A stretch of DNA of 64,000 nucleotides from Chryseobacterium sp. IHB B 17019 (GTDB taxonomy: Bacteria > Bacteroidota > Bacteroidia > Flavobacteriales > Weeksellaceae), in the NCBI RefSeq assembly GCF_001456155.1, contig NZ_CP013293.1:682001-746000 (forward strand), in the 5' to 3' direction. Position 1 is the stretch's first letter, and each line of letters starts with the position of its first letter. Under the pieces are notes generated by a model. It ran no database searches. It saw only the letters and a program-made list of their open reading frames with translations, and was not told the origin of the DNA. Shown piece after piece: positions 54,654-62,867 of this stretch. The translations under genes and the position numbers were made by a program.

Positions 54654-56687
54654 ATGCAAAATTTCCGATTATACATCCTATTATTTTTAATGATTCCGTT
54701 AACGGTTTTGGCTGAGGACGGAAGTCAGCTTTGGCTTCGGTTTCCGGCGAAGAATGGAGTTTCAGCAGATAAAATTATCGTCAAAGGAAACAGTCCGACG
54801 TTGAATATTGCCAAAAAAGAATTGATGAATCATTGGCAGGGCCAGGAAATTGAACTGCGCACGGATAAATCATTAAAAAATTTGAAAGGCGGTTATACGA
54901 TAAAATCGGTTCAGAACAAATTGGTTATTTCTGCTGAAAAAGAGATCGGATTGCTTTACGGAGTCTATCATATTTTACGATTGCAGCAGACAAAATCAGC
55001 GGTAACAAATCTTAATATTACTGAAAAGCCTTCGTATGATGTCAGAATTCTCAACCATTGGGATAATCTGGACGGAACTATTGAGCGTGGGTACGCGGGA
55101 CATTCGCTTTGGAAATGGGAAGATTTACCCAAAACAATTTCGCCCAGATATGAAGAATATGCAAGAGCCAACGCTTCGGTTGGAATTAATGCGGCTGTTC
55201 TCAACAATGTGAATGCCTCTCCGAATATGCTCAGGAAAGACTATCTGGAAAAAGTAAAAGTCCTGGCAGACATTTTCAGGCCTTACGGAATCAAAGTCTA
55301 TCTTTCCGTTAATTTTTCATCGCCAAAAGTTTTAGGCGGGCTGGAAAATTCCGATCCTTTGAACAAAGATGTTCAGAGATGGTGGAAAGATAAAGCTTCC
55401 GAAATTTATAAATTAATTCCAGATTTCGGAGGATTTTTGGTGAAAGCGAATTCTGAAGGACAACCCGGTCCGCAGGACTACGGTAGAACGCACGCAGACG
55501 GCGCCAATATGATGGCGGATGTTCTGAAACCTTATGCCGGAATTGTGATGTGGAGAGCTTTTGTGTATAGTCCAAGTAAAGAAGACCGTGCAAAACAGGC
55601 TTACCTGGAATTTGTTCCGCTTGACGGGAAATTCAGAGATAATGTCATCATTCAGATCAAAAACGGACCCGTTGATTTTCAGCCCCGTGAAGCGTTTAAT
55701 CCACTTTTCGGAGCCTTGAAAAAAACTTCTGAAATGGTTGAATTCCAAATTACCCAGGAGTATTTAGGATTCTCAAATCATCTCGTTTATCTTGCTCCGT
55801 TATTTAAGGAAACACTTGACAGCGATACTTATTCCAACGGAAAAGGTTCTACAATTGCTAAAATTACGGACGGAACTTTAAGACCGGCAAAGATTTCGGC
55901 TATCTCAGCAGTTTCCAATATTGGGGAAGATAAAAACTGGACGGGACATCATTTTGCGCAAGCTAATTGGTACGCCTTCGGACGTTTGGCCTGGAATCAC
56001 GATTTGACTTCGGAACAGATTGCCGATGAATGGATTAAAATGACATTTACGGATAATGAAAAATTCATCAATCCTGTAAAAGAAATGATGCTCATTTCAA
56101 GGGAAACAGCAGTGGATTATATGATGCCTCTCGGCTTACACCATATTTTCGCAGGTGGACATCATTACGGTCCGGAGCCGTGGGGAGATTACAAAGGCGG
56201 AAGACCGGATTGGTCACCAGTATATTACCATCAGGCAAATGCTCAGGGAATCGGTTTTGACAGAACAAAATCAGGAAGTTATGCTGTTTCACAATATTTT
56301 CCTCCGTTAAATGAAATCTATGGAAATATCAAAACCTGCCCGGAAAACCTGCTTTTGTGGTTTCATCATGTTCCGTGGGATCATCAGATGAAAGACGGAA
56401 AGACTTTGTGGGAAGAATTATCTTACAAATACGATACAGGTGTAAAAAATGTACGCGAATACCAGAAAATATGGGATAAAATGCAGCCTTATGTAGATGA
56501 AGAAAGATTTCAAAACGTTCAGTCAAAATTAAAAATTCAGGCAAAAGATGCCGTTTGGTGGAAAGACGCCTGCCTGCTTTATTTCCAGACTTTTTCGAAA
56601 ATGCCGATTCCTTATGATATTGAGAGACCGGTTCACGAACTTGAAGATTTGAAGAAGATTAAACTGAATATGGGACATCACAATTAA
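54654..56687 (+). CDS. GH67 family alpha-glucuronidase
   Basis: Starting at ATG 54654, which gives a clean signal peptide (LYILLFLMIPLTVLA), the protein has 677 residues. The upstream ATG at 54600 would bury it. The catalytic barrel carries the general acid Glu268 in KANSEGQPGP, followed by RTHADGANMMADVLKPY, IVMWRAFVY and LVYLAPLFKE. The C-terminal region has PWGDYKGGRPDWSP. The enzyme removes (methyl)glucuronate from the non-reducing end of xylo-oligosaccharides. The product is consumed by the uxuA-reductase-transporter set at 8.9-12.3 kb. Confidence 0.95.
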   Translation: MQNFRLYILLFLMIPLTVLAEDGSQLWLRFPAKNGVSADKIIVKGNSPTLNIAKKELMNHWQGQEIELRTDKSLKNLKGGYTIKSVQNKLVISAEKEIGLLYGVYHILRLQQTKSAVTNLNITEKPSYDVRILNHWDNLDGTIERGYAGHSLWKWEDLPKTISPRYEEYARANASVGINAAVLNNVNASPNMLRKDYLEKVKVLADIFRPYGIKVYLSVNFSSPKVLGGLENSDPLNKDVQRWWKDKASEIYKLIPDFGGFLVKANSEGQPGPQDYGRTHADGANMMADVLKPYAGIVMWRAFVYSPSKEDRAKQAYLEFVPLDGKFRDNVIIQIKNGPVDFQPREAFNPLFGALKKTSEMVEFQITQEYLGFSNHLVYLAPLFKETLDSDTYSNGKGSTIAKITDGTLRPAKISAISAVSNIGEDKNWTGHHFAQANWYAFGRLAWNHDLTSEQIADEWIKMTFTDNEKFINPVKEMMLISRETAVDYMMPLGLHHIFAGGHHYGPEPWGDYKGGRPDWSPVYYHQANAQGIGFDRTKSGSYAVSQYFPPLNEIYGNIKTCPENLLLWFHHVPWDHQMKDGKTLWEELSYKYDTGVKNVREYQKIWDKMQPYVDEERFQNVQSKLKIQAKDAVWWKDACLLYFQTFSKMPIPYDIERPVHELEDLKKIKLNMGHHN

Positions 56688-56775
56688 GATTCTTACAACC
56701 TAGAAATCACTTGCTTTCTTATTTTCCAGTTTTTATTCTAAAATAGTTAGAGAAAAATTGTACGGATAATTTAAT

Positions 56776-56794
56776 AAGTGTAAATTTAACACTT
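56776..56794. promoter_or_regulatory. Putative AraR operator upstream of transaldolase-galK-galT
   Basis: AAGTGT and ACACTT flank seven bases, a fully symmetrical site. A TTG at 56758-56760 is followed after 20 bases by TAAATTTA (56781-56788), which resembles the -33/-7 promoter pair, so the operator would cover the -7 box. Confidence 0.65.
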
Positions 56795-56817
56795 AAATAA
56801 TTTTAACAATATATTTT

Positions 56818-57471
56818 ATGAAGTTTTTTATAGACACAGCCAATCTTGCTATGATCGAAGAAGCCAATGCTTTGGGCATTCTGGATGGCGTTACAACCAA
56901 TCCTTCTTTAATGGCAAAAGAAGGGATTTCCGGAAAGGAAAATATTCTGAATCATTACCTTAAAATCTGCGATATCGTAGATGGCGATGTAAGTGCCGAA
57001 GTGATCGGAATTACGTATGATGAAATGATCAAAGAAGGAGAAGAGCTGGCTGCACTGCATCCTCAGATCGTGGTAAAAGTTCCCATCATTAAAGACGGTA
57101 TCAAGGCAATCAAATATTTTTCCCAAAAAGGAATCCGAACAAATTGTACTTTGATTTTTTCTGCCGGACAGGCTCTTCTGGCTGCAAAAGCCGGAGCAAC
57201 CTATGTTTCCCCTTTTTTGGGCAGGCTGGATGATGTTTCTACAGACGGTTTAAATTTAATTGAAGAAATCAGAACCATTTTTGATAATTTCGGATTTGAA
57301 ACACAGATTTTGGCAGCTTCCGTAAGACACAGCATGCACATAATCAATTGTGCTAAAATTGGTGCCGATGTTGTTACCTGTCCGTTGCCTCCGATTTTGT
57401 CATTGCTGAAGCATCCCTTAACAGACAGTGGTTTAGATCAGTTTATCAAAGATTCTCAAAAAATGAAATAA
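56818..57471 (+). CDS. Transaldolase / fructose-6-phosphate aldolase-like (TalC/FSA subfamily)
   Basis: The 217-residue small transaldolase carries [29 protein letters not shown], the Schiff-base lysine in [29 protein letters not shown] and [11 protein letters not shown]. Length fits the short TalC/FSA group. Phe rather than Tyr in the TLIFS segment favours transaldolase over fructose-6-phosphate aldolase activity. It links xylulose 5-phosphate from AraD and XylB to hexose phosphates. A symmetrical AraR-type operator lies upstream. Confidence 0.9.
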   Translation: MKFFIDTANLAMIEEANALGILDGVTTNPSLMAKEGISGKENILNHYLKICDIVDGDVSAEVIGITYDEMIKEGEELAALHPQIVVKVPIIKDGIKAIKYFSQKGIRTNCTLIFSAGQALLAAKAGATYVSPFLGRLDDVSTDGLNLIEEIRTIFDNFGFETQILAASVRHSMHIINCAKIGADVVTCPLPPILSLLKHPLTDSGLDQFIKDSQKMK

Positions 57472-57568
57472 TTATATGCAGATACTTCTTTGCAAAATAT
57501 TCCTGATAAAAAGCTAAATCAAATTTTAAGACTCAATTTATCTAAAAAAGTATAAATTGCAGTCATCT

Positions 57569-58756
57569 ATGATGGAGAAATTAATCAATTATACAACAGA
57601 AGCATTTAAATTAAAATTCAATTCAGAACCGGACAGTATTTTTCTGGCTCCGGGAAGAATTAATATTATTGGTGAGCATGTCGATTACAGCGATGGTTTT
57701 GTGCTTCCCGCGGCTATTGACAAACACATTTGTTTTGCTGTAAAAAAGGTGGATAACTCGGAAACCTGTACCTTTTTTGCTAAAGACTTTGACGATTCTT
57801 TTAGTTTTAATATCAACCAAAAACAAACTCCGGTTTCGCAGATTTGGGTTAATTATTTATTGGGTGTATTTAATGCTATTCAGGAAAGTGGAAAAAAGAT
57901 TGGCGGTTTACAGATTGCTTTTAGCAGCAACATACCGATGGGCTCCGGTTTATCGTCGTCAGCAGCTTTGGAATGCGGATTCGCCTTTATTCTCAACCAG
58001 TTTTTTGATTTAAATTTAACAAAGAAAGAGTTGGCATTAATCGGGCAGAAATCCGAACATACCTTTGTTGGTGTAAAGTGCGGAATTATGGATCAGTTTG
58101 CTTCCGTTTTCGGCAAAGAGCATCAGGTGATCATGCTGGATTGCAATTCTCTGGAACATCAGTATTTTGAAGCCAATCTGGAAGGGTATAGTCTGGTGCT
58201 TTTCGACAGTTGTGTAAAACACACGCATCTCACTTCCGGCTACAATGACAGGCGAAAAGATGTTGATAAAGGGAAAAAGATATTGTGGGAAAAATTCCCT
58301 GAAATAGAGAAATTCAGAGATTTCAGTTTTTCAATGCTGGATGAAGTGAGAGCAGAAATAGGAGAGACGTCTTATAAAAGATGCCTTTACCTTTTAAAGG
58401 AAATCAAAAGAGTTGAAAAAGCTGCTAAAGCCTTGGCAGAAGGCGATGTAAAGTATCTGGGTGAGCTTCTTACCGAAACACATTCCGGGCTTTCCACTGA
58501 ATTTGAAGTGAGCTGCGAAGAACTCGATTTTATGGTAAAGGAAACTTTAAAGGAAAAAGGCGTTTCAGGTGCAAGAATAATGGGCGGTGGTTTCGGCGGA
58601 TGCAGCATCAATCTTATTAAAGATGAAAATGTAGCTGAAGTGATTAAAAATATCAGTTTAAAATACAAAACGGATTTTAACATCGAAATGAAAGTGTACC
58701 GTGTAAAAATATCGGATGGAATTAATGAATACAAAAGAAATGAATTCGTCATTTAA
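57569..58756 (+). CDS. galK: Galactokinase
   Basis: From ATG 57569 (ATG 57572 and TTG 57557 are alternatives), the protein has 395 residues. It is a GHMP kinase that phosphorylates galactose. APGRINIIGEHVDYSDGFVL is the galactokinase signature, NIPMGSGLSSSAALE the ATP-binding motif, and GARIMGGGFGGCSI the third GHMP motif. It follows the transaldolase by about 100 bases and overlaps galT. Galactose may come from GH97 or other enzymes acting on branched hemicellulose. Confidence 0.94.
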   Translation: MMEKLINYTTEAFKLKFNSEPDSIFLAPGRINIIGEHVDYSDGFVLPAAIDKHICFAVKKVDNSETCTFFAKDFDDSFSFNINQKQTPVSQIWVNYLLGVFNAIQESGKKIGGLQIAFSSNIPMGSGLSSSAALECGFAFILNQFFDLNLTKKELALIGQKSEHTFVGVKCGIMDQFASVFGKEHQVIMLDCNSLEHQYFEANLEGYSLVLFDSCVKHTHLTSGYNDRRKDVDKGKKILWEKFPEIEKFRDFSFSMLDEVRAEIGETSYKRCLYLLKEIKRVEKAAKALAEGDVKYLGELLTETHSGLSTEFEVSCEELDFMVKETLKEKGVSGARIMGGGFGGCSINLIKDENVAEVIKNISLKYKTDFNIEMKVYRVKISDGINEYKRNEFVI

Positions 58757-59792
58757 TCAGAAAAAACACCCTCACAGAAGATACAATCCTCTTTCGGATG
58801 AATGGATTCTGGTGTCTCCGCAAAGAGCAAACCGCCCATGGCAAGGGCAAACCGAGAAAGTTGCCGAAGAAAAACTTCCTGTTCACGACCCGAATTGTTA
58901 TTTATGCTCCGGAAACATGCGTGTCAATGGCGAGAAAAATCCCGATTATAAAGGGGTTTATGTTTTTGATAATGATTTTGGTTCTCTGATGAAAGTTGAT
59001 GTTGAATTTTCTGATGAACAGCCGGATTTTTTTTCATTAAAACCTGAGCGCGGGATTAACAGGGTCATTTGTTTCTCGGATAATCACAGCCTTACTTTAC
59101 CGGAAATGGAAGTAAATGATATTAAGAAAGTCGTTGACGTCTGGCAACAGCAATATGAGGAATTGGGAGCCGAAGATTACATCAATCACGTTCAGATTTT
59201 TGAAAACAAAGGAAGCGTGATGGGATGCAGCAATCCGCATCCTCATGGTCAGATCTGGGCGCAATCTTCTATTCCGTCAACAGTTTTGAGAACGCAGGAA
59301 AATCTGAAAAAATATTTTGAAAAAAACGGAAGGTCACTTTTAGAAGATTACGTTAAAAAAGAACTGGAAGTAAGAGAAAGAATCATTTTTGAAAATGAGG
59401 ATTTTGTGGCTTTAGTTCCATTTTGGGCAATCTGGCCTTATGAAACAATGATTGTCAGCAAAAGGAAAACTGAAAATATTCTGAAGTTTTCTGATTCCGA
59501 AAAACATTCTTTAGCAGAAATATTGAAAGATTTAACCATAAAATATGACAATCTTTTTGAGATTTCTTTTCCGTATTCAGCAGGAATTCATCAATCGCCA
59601 ACGGATGGGAAACCACACCCTGAATGGCATTTCCATATGCATTTTTATCCGCCTTTGCTACGAAATGCAGAGGTGAAAAAATTTATGGTAGGCTACGAAA
59701 TGCTGGCAGAACCACAACGCGATATTACACCCGAACAAAGCGCGGAAATATTGCAGAATCTTTCAGTTGTACATTACAAAACCTATAAATAA
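58740..59792 (+). CDS. galT: Galactose-1-phosphate uridylyltransferase
   Basis: From ATG 58740, 17 bases before the galK stop, the protein has 350 residues and starts just before HPHRRYNPLSDEWILVSPQR. It converts galactose 1-phosphate and UDP-glucose to UDP-galactose and glucose 1-phosphate. NPHPHGQIWAQSS holds the nucleophilic His, CYLCSGN a zinc-binding Cys pair, and HQSPTDGKPHPEWHFHMHFY the C-terminal His cluster. In-frame ATGs at 58716 and 58725 lie further inside galK. UDP-galactose epimerase is not in the window. Confidence 0.93.
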   Translation: MNSSFNQKKHPHRRYNPLSDEWILVSPQRANRPWQGQTEKVAEEKLPVHDPNCYLCSGNMRVNGEKNPDYKGVYVFDNDFGSLMKVDVEFSDEQPDFFSLKPERGINRVICFSDNHSLTLPEMEVNDIKKVVDVWQQQYEELGAEDYINHVQIFENKGSVMGCSNPHPHGQIWAQSSIPSTVLRTQENLKKYFEKNGRSLLEDYVKKELEVRERIIFENEDFVALVPFWAIWPYETMIVSKRKTENILKFSDSEKHSLAEILKDLTIKYDNLFEISFPYSAGIHQSPTDGKPHPEWHFHMHFYPPLLRNAEVKKFMVGYEMLAEPQRDITPEQSAEILQNLSVVHYKTYK

Positions 59793-59800
59793 AAAGAACT

Positions 59801-59808
59801 TAACTTTG
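59801..59808 (+). promoter_or_regulatory. Promoter -7 box TAACTTTG before HAD gene
   Basis: TAACTTTG matches TAnnTTTG and lies 59 bases before the HAD hydrolase start, just after galT. A -33 element at the right distance is not clear. Confidence 0.5.
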
Positions 59809-59867
59809 CACCATAAATTTTAATTGATCAAGAAATTCCATTTGAATTTTTTGTAAAGAATATTATT

Positions 59868-60665
59868 ATGAGAGATATTAAACTGATTGTCACAGATATG
59901 GACGGCACTTTTCTCAATTCGGATTACGAGGTAAGTCCTAACTTTTCTGCTATTTTTAAAGAGCTGAAAAAAAGAAATATCCTGTTTGTCCCAGCAAGTG
60001 GCAGACAAATGCCGGGTATTACTCAATATTTTGAAGAAATTAAGAATGACATCGGTTTTATTGCAGAAAATGGGGGATATGTCGTTTACAAAAATGAAGA
60101 GCTTTTCGCAGATAAATTAGACCATCAATTTATTGTTGATATTACTGCAGCTATTCGTGAAATTCCTGGTGCGAGAGCAGTTTTATCAGCAAAAAAGAAA
60201 GCATATTATGAAAGTGATGATCAACAATTTGTTGATTATTTTACAAGATATTATACGGAGAATCAAAAAGTAAATGATTTGGGAGAAGAAGTGGATGACG
60301 ATGTCTTCAAGATCGCAGTTTATCATCCTGAAGGTTCTGAAAAGAACCTTTACCCTTTCCTGGAAAAGTTCAGGGAGAATAATCTTGAAGTCGTTGTATC
60401 CGGGAAATACTGGCTTGATATTATGAATAAAGATATCAACAAAGGCAATGCGCTGGAAAAGCTGCAGAACCTTCTGAATATTTCACCGTCCCAAACCATG
60501 TCCTTCGGAGATTATATGAATGATATTACCATGCTGGAAAAATCAAAATATTCTTATGCAATGGAAAATGCCCATCCTTCTGTAAAGGTTGCCGCCAGCT
60601 TCTCTACACTTTCAAATGATGATTTTGGAGTCTTAAAAACGATTAGTGAATATTTAGAAATTTAA
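59868..60665 (+). CDS. HAD-superfamily sugar phosphatase (Cof type)
   Basis: The 265-residue Cof-subfamily HAD hydrolase has the nucleophile in TDMDGTFLNSD (Asp near residue 10), FVPASGRQMPGI as motif II region, a cap domain (about 85-185) and SFGDYMNDITML as the metal-binding motif IV. The Lys of NKGNALEKL is motif III. Such enzymes dephosphorylate sugar phosphates or cofactors. No specific substrate can be named. Downstream of galT it may help remove accumulated sugar phosphates, but this is speculation. Confidence 0.88.
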   Translation: MRDIKLIVTDMDGTFLNSDYEVSPNFSAIFKELKKRNILFVPASGRQMPGITQYFEEIKNDIGFIAENGGYVVYKNEELFADKLDHQFIVDITAAIREIPGARAVLSAKKKAYYESDDQQFVDYFTRYYTENQKVNDLGEEVDDDVFKIAVYHPEGSEKNLYPFLEKFRENNLEVVVSGKYWLDIMNKDINKGNALEKLQNLLNISPSQTMSFGDYMNDITMLEKSKYSYAMENAHPSVKVAASFSTLSNDDFGVLKTISEYLEI

Positions 60666-60693
60666 TTTTAAGCAGACACAATTAAGTGCATTT

Positions 60694-61281
60694 TTGGTAG
60701 CTTTGCGAAACCCTGGAAAAATATTTATTGAGAAACATAATGAAGAAGAAGCTCATTTTGTAAGGAGTATCCACGAGGCTATTATTTATGAAGAACTTTT
60801 TGATAAAGTACAGGGCCTGATGGATCGCAGAATTTCAAAAACACGTCCTAATGTTAAAATATTATGCGATGAGAATCTTCCTTTAAGAGGATTTTTAACT
60901 TGCCCGGAGTGTGGTCGAATCCGTAACGGAAGTGCTTTTAAAGGGCGTGCTAACAGATATTACTATTATCATTGTAAAGCACCATGTACCTACAGATGTA
61001 AAGCAGAGGTAGTTAATGACAAGTTTTTGGAAATATTCAAGCGAGCTGAAATGAAAGAATCTGTGAAGAATTATTTGCGAAAATTACTTATCGAAAACTT
61101 TAAAGACATTAATGAGAATCCCATTCACAGAAGAAAAAAAATTGTCAGAAATTTAAAGGTTACAAAACAAGCTCAAACTTGCAAGAAATAAATTTACTCG
61201 AAGAAGTTATTGAAAATGACGAATATTATGAAATAAAATAGGATTGTCAAACCCAGATTGGGAAATTGAAAAAAAATAAGT
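60694..61281 (+). pseudogene. Remnant of a large serine recombinase (zinc-ribbon and coiled-coil part only)
   Basis: The first 498 bases read as 165 residues matching the recombinase and zinc beta-ribbon domains of large serine recombinases: HFVRSIHEAIIYEELFDKVQ, then LPLRGFLTCPECGR and YYYYHCKAPC (Cys-X2-Cys and a second Cys pair). The catalytic resolvase domain is absent. The frame ends at 61191, but the family's tail continues in other frames: LLEEVIENDEYYEIK, a stop, then DCQTQIGKLKKN up to about 61281. It is therefore a truncated and frameshifted pseudogene. Confidence 0.85.
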
Positions 61282-61715
61282 GAAGATACTGTGAAAAAAA
61301 ATAGATTTATCTTACATATTAATAGCAAGTTACATACGAAAAAAACCGAAAGAAAGTGAATTATCATCTCTTTCCGGTCTTGTACTCACAACCGAAGAGA
61401 TATCGAAACATTTATTGAGGAATTTGGAAAAAATAAAGGAATGGCGGTTAAAGCCTATATAGCATTTAGTATTCCAAATAAAAAAATCACGCTATAGTTG
61501 ATAATGCAATTAACTATTATAATGACCAATTAAAATCTTAATTATATTATTATGTTATATTGTTGTTTAATATTGGCATAAACTAATATGTCATTATCTA
61601 ATTTTTTATTTGTTATTGATGGTATAGTAATTTCTATTTGGGAATTCCGACTCACAAAGAAGTTGTTATTTATAATTCAGGTAACTGTATGGGGGTGTCA
61701 ACTTTAAGGGGATTT
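61282..61715. other. Decayed gap with short coding debris
   Basis: No intact gene is visible. A 21-codon segment at 61379-61441 (TEEISKHLL) resembles one at 63699-63761 (TEEVSNHLI), so this is debris of a duplicated gene or element. The rest is AT-rich. Confidence 0.6.
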
Positions 61716-62867
61716 TTATAAATCATCGGGTATATATATTGTCCCTCCTTCCGGACTCCGCTTCAGTATGCCAGAAGCTATGGTTGTATTGAAGCTTTCG
61801 CCATGATATCTTTTAGACAACCTGTGCCATTTTTCATTTCCTGACATATAATATTGCTGTCCTTCAATAAACTGCCGGACATTTTTTGAAATATATTCAC
61901 CACTTGCAAACCACTCGTCTTTTATTTGAATATATTCTTCCTGCATTTGTTCTATTTCATCACATAATTTATCTATAGCCTGTTGAAAGGTCATTCCTTC
62001 ATTTAGAATAAATATGGAAACAGCAAGATGAAGATTCTCAAACGTTCCTTTATATTCTTTAAAGAGTGAAAAAAGATCATTGATAAACGCTACATGAAGT
62101 GTTCCAATTTTCTCTAATTCCTGAAGCTTAGGGTGGAAATATTCCTCATTTGTGAGTTCTATATCATATAAATATTCCAACATTAATGTGCAGGGAATAG
62201 ATGCAACGCTTTTCACTCTGTACTCTTTGTATTGCTGTAGTGTGGTGCTTTTTTCATTACCACTCATCTTGGCTTGTAACATGGCATTTTCCATATAGCT
62301 TTTAAAGCTGTTGATATAGCGTTCTCTCTGCATAGGAGACAGATCATCTATAATATTTTTCATCATACTGAAGTTTCTTCGCATATAAATTGGGACATTA
62401 GGCATCCTCATCAAAATAGTACGAACTGCTTTAACGTGCCATGGAGTACTGTCTCTTAGAGTTTCTATCAATTTTATAGCCTTTTTCCAAAACTTAGCTA
62501 TAGTTTCAGAATCAGAATTTCCGTCTCCCCAGTCTTCATCCGCATGATCATCCATAATAGTAAACATTTGAAAAAAATAAAATGTTTTTTTAAATTTATT
62601 CAAATCTCTGGTGAGAGGGAAGCATAATGCCATCCAATAGCTGATACCACTTGAAATGGTTTGCTGGTATGCTCTTGTTCCTTTTTTGATGCCACTTTTT
62701 TTTGCTCCCCACTCTATGAGTTTTTTCTCTAGCTGTTCATTGTACAAAACGTAGCATTTATATTTTTGTATATTCTTAAATTTACGAAGATAGAATTGTA
62801 GAGGTTCTTTTTCGGTGGCAGTATCTTTCTGGATACTTTCTTCATTTAGTAGTTCAAGTGTGTTCAT
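61716..62867 (-). CDS. Class I terpene synthase (terpene cyclase)
   Basis: The protein has 383 residues and all motifs of bacterial class I terpene synthases: the metal-binding DDHAD at 106-110, the pyrophosphate sensor Arg at about 217 (YKEYRV), exactly 46 residues before the NDLFSLFKE motif at 263-271 (NDxxSxxxE), and the RY pair at 353-354 (SKRYH). It should ionise a linear isoprenyl diphosphate and cyclise it in the cytoplasm. The product class (sesqui- or diterpene) cannot be read from sequence. Diterpene synthases are known from Chryseobacterium species (from memory). No prenyltransferase, P450 or other tailoring gene lies beside it. It is flanked by recombinase debris and a gene-poor stretch. 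Confidence 0.92.
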   Translation of the reverse strand: MNTLELLNEESIQKDTATEKEPLQFYLRKFKNIQKYKCYVLYNEQLEKKLIEWGAKKSGIKKGTRAYQQTISSGISYWMALCFPLTRDLNKFKKTFYFFQMFTIMDDHADEDWGDGNSDSETIAKFWKKAIKLIETLRDSTPWHVKAVRTILMRMPNVPIYMRRNFSMMKNIIDDLSPMQRERYINSFKSYMENAMLQAKMSGNEKSTTLQQYKEYRVKSVASIPCTLMLEYLYDIELTNEEYFHPKLQELEKIGTLHVAFINDLFSLFKEYKGTFENLHLAVSIFILNEGMTFQQAIDKLCDEIEQMQEEYIQIKDEWFASGEYISKNVRQFIEGQQYYMSGNEKWHRLSKRYHGESFNTTIASGILKRSPEGGTIYIPDDL

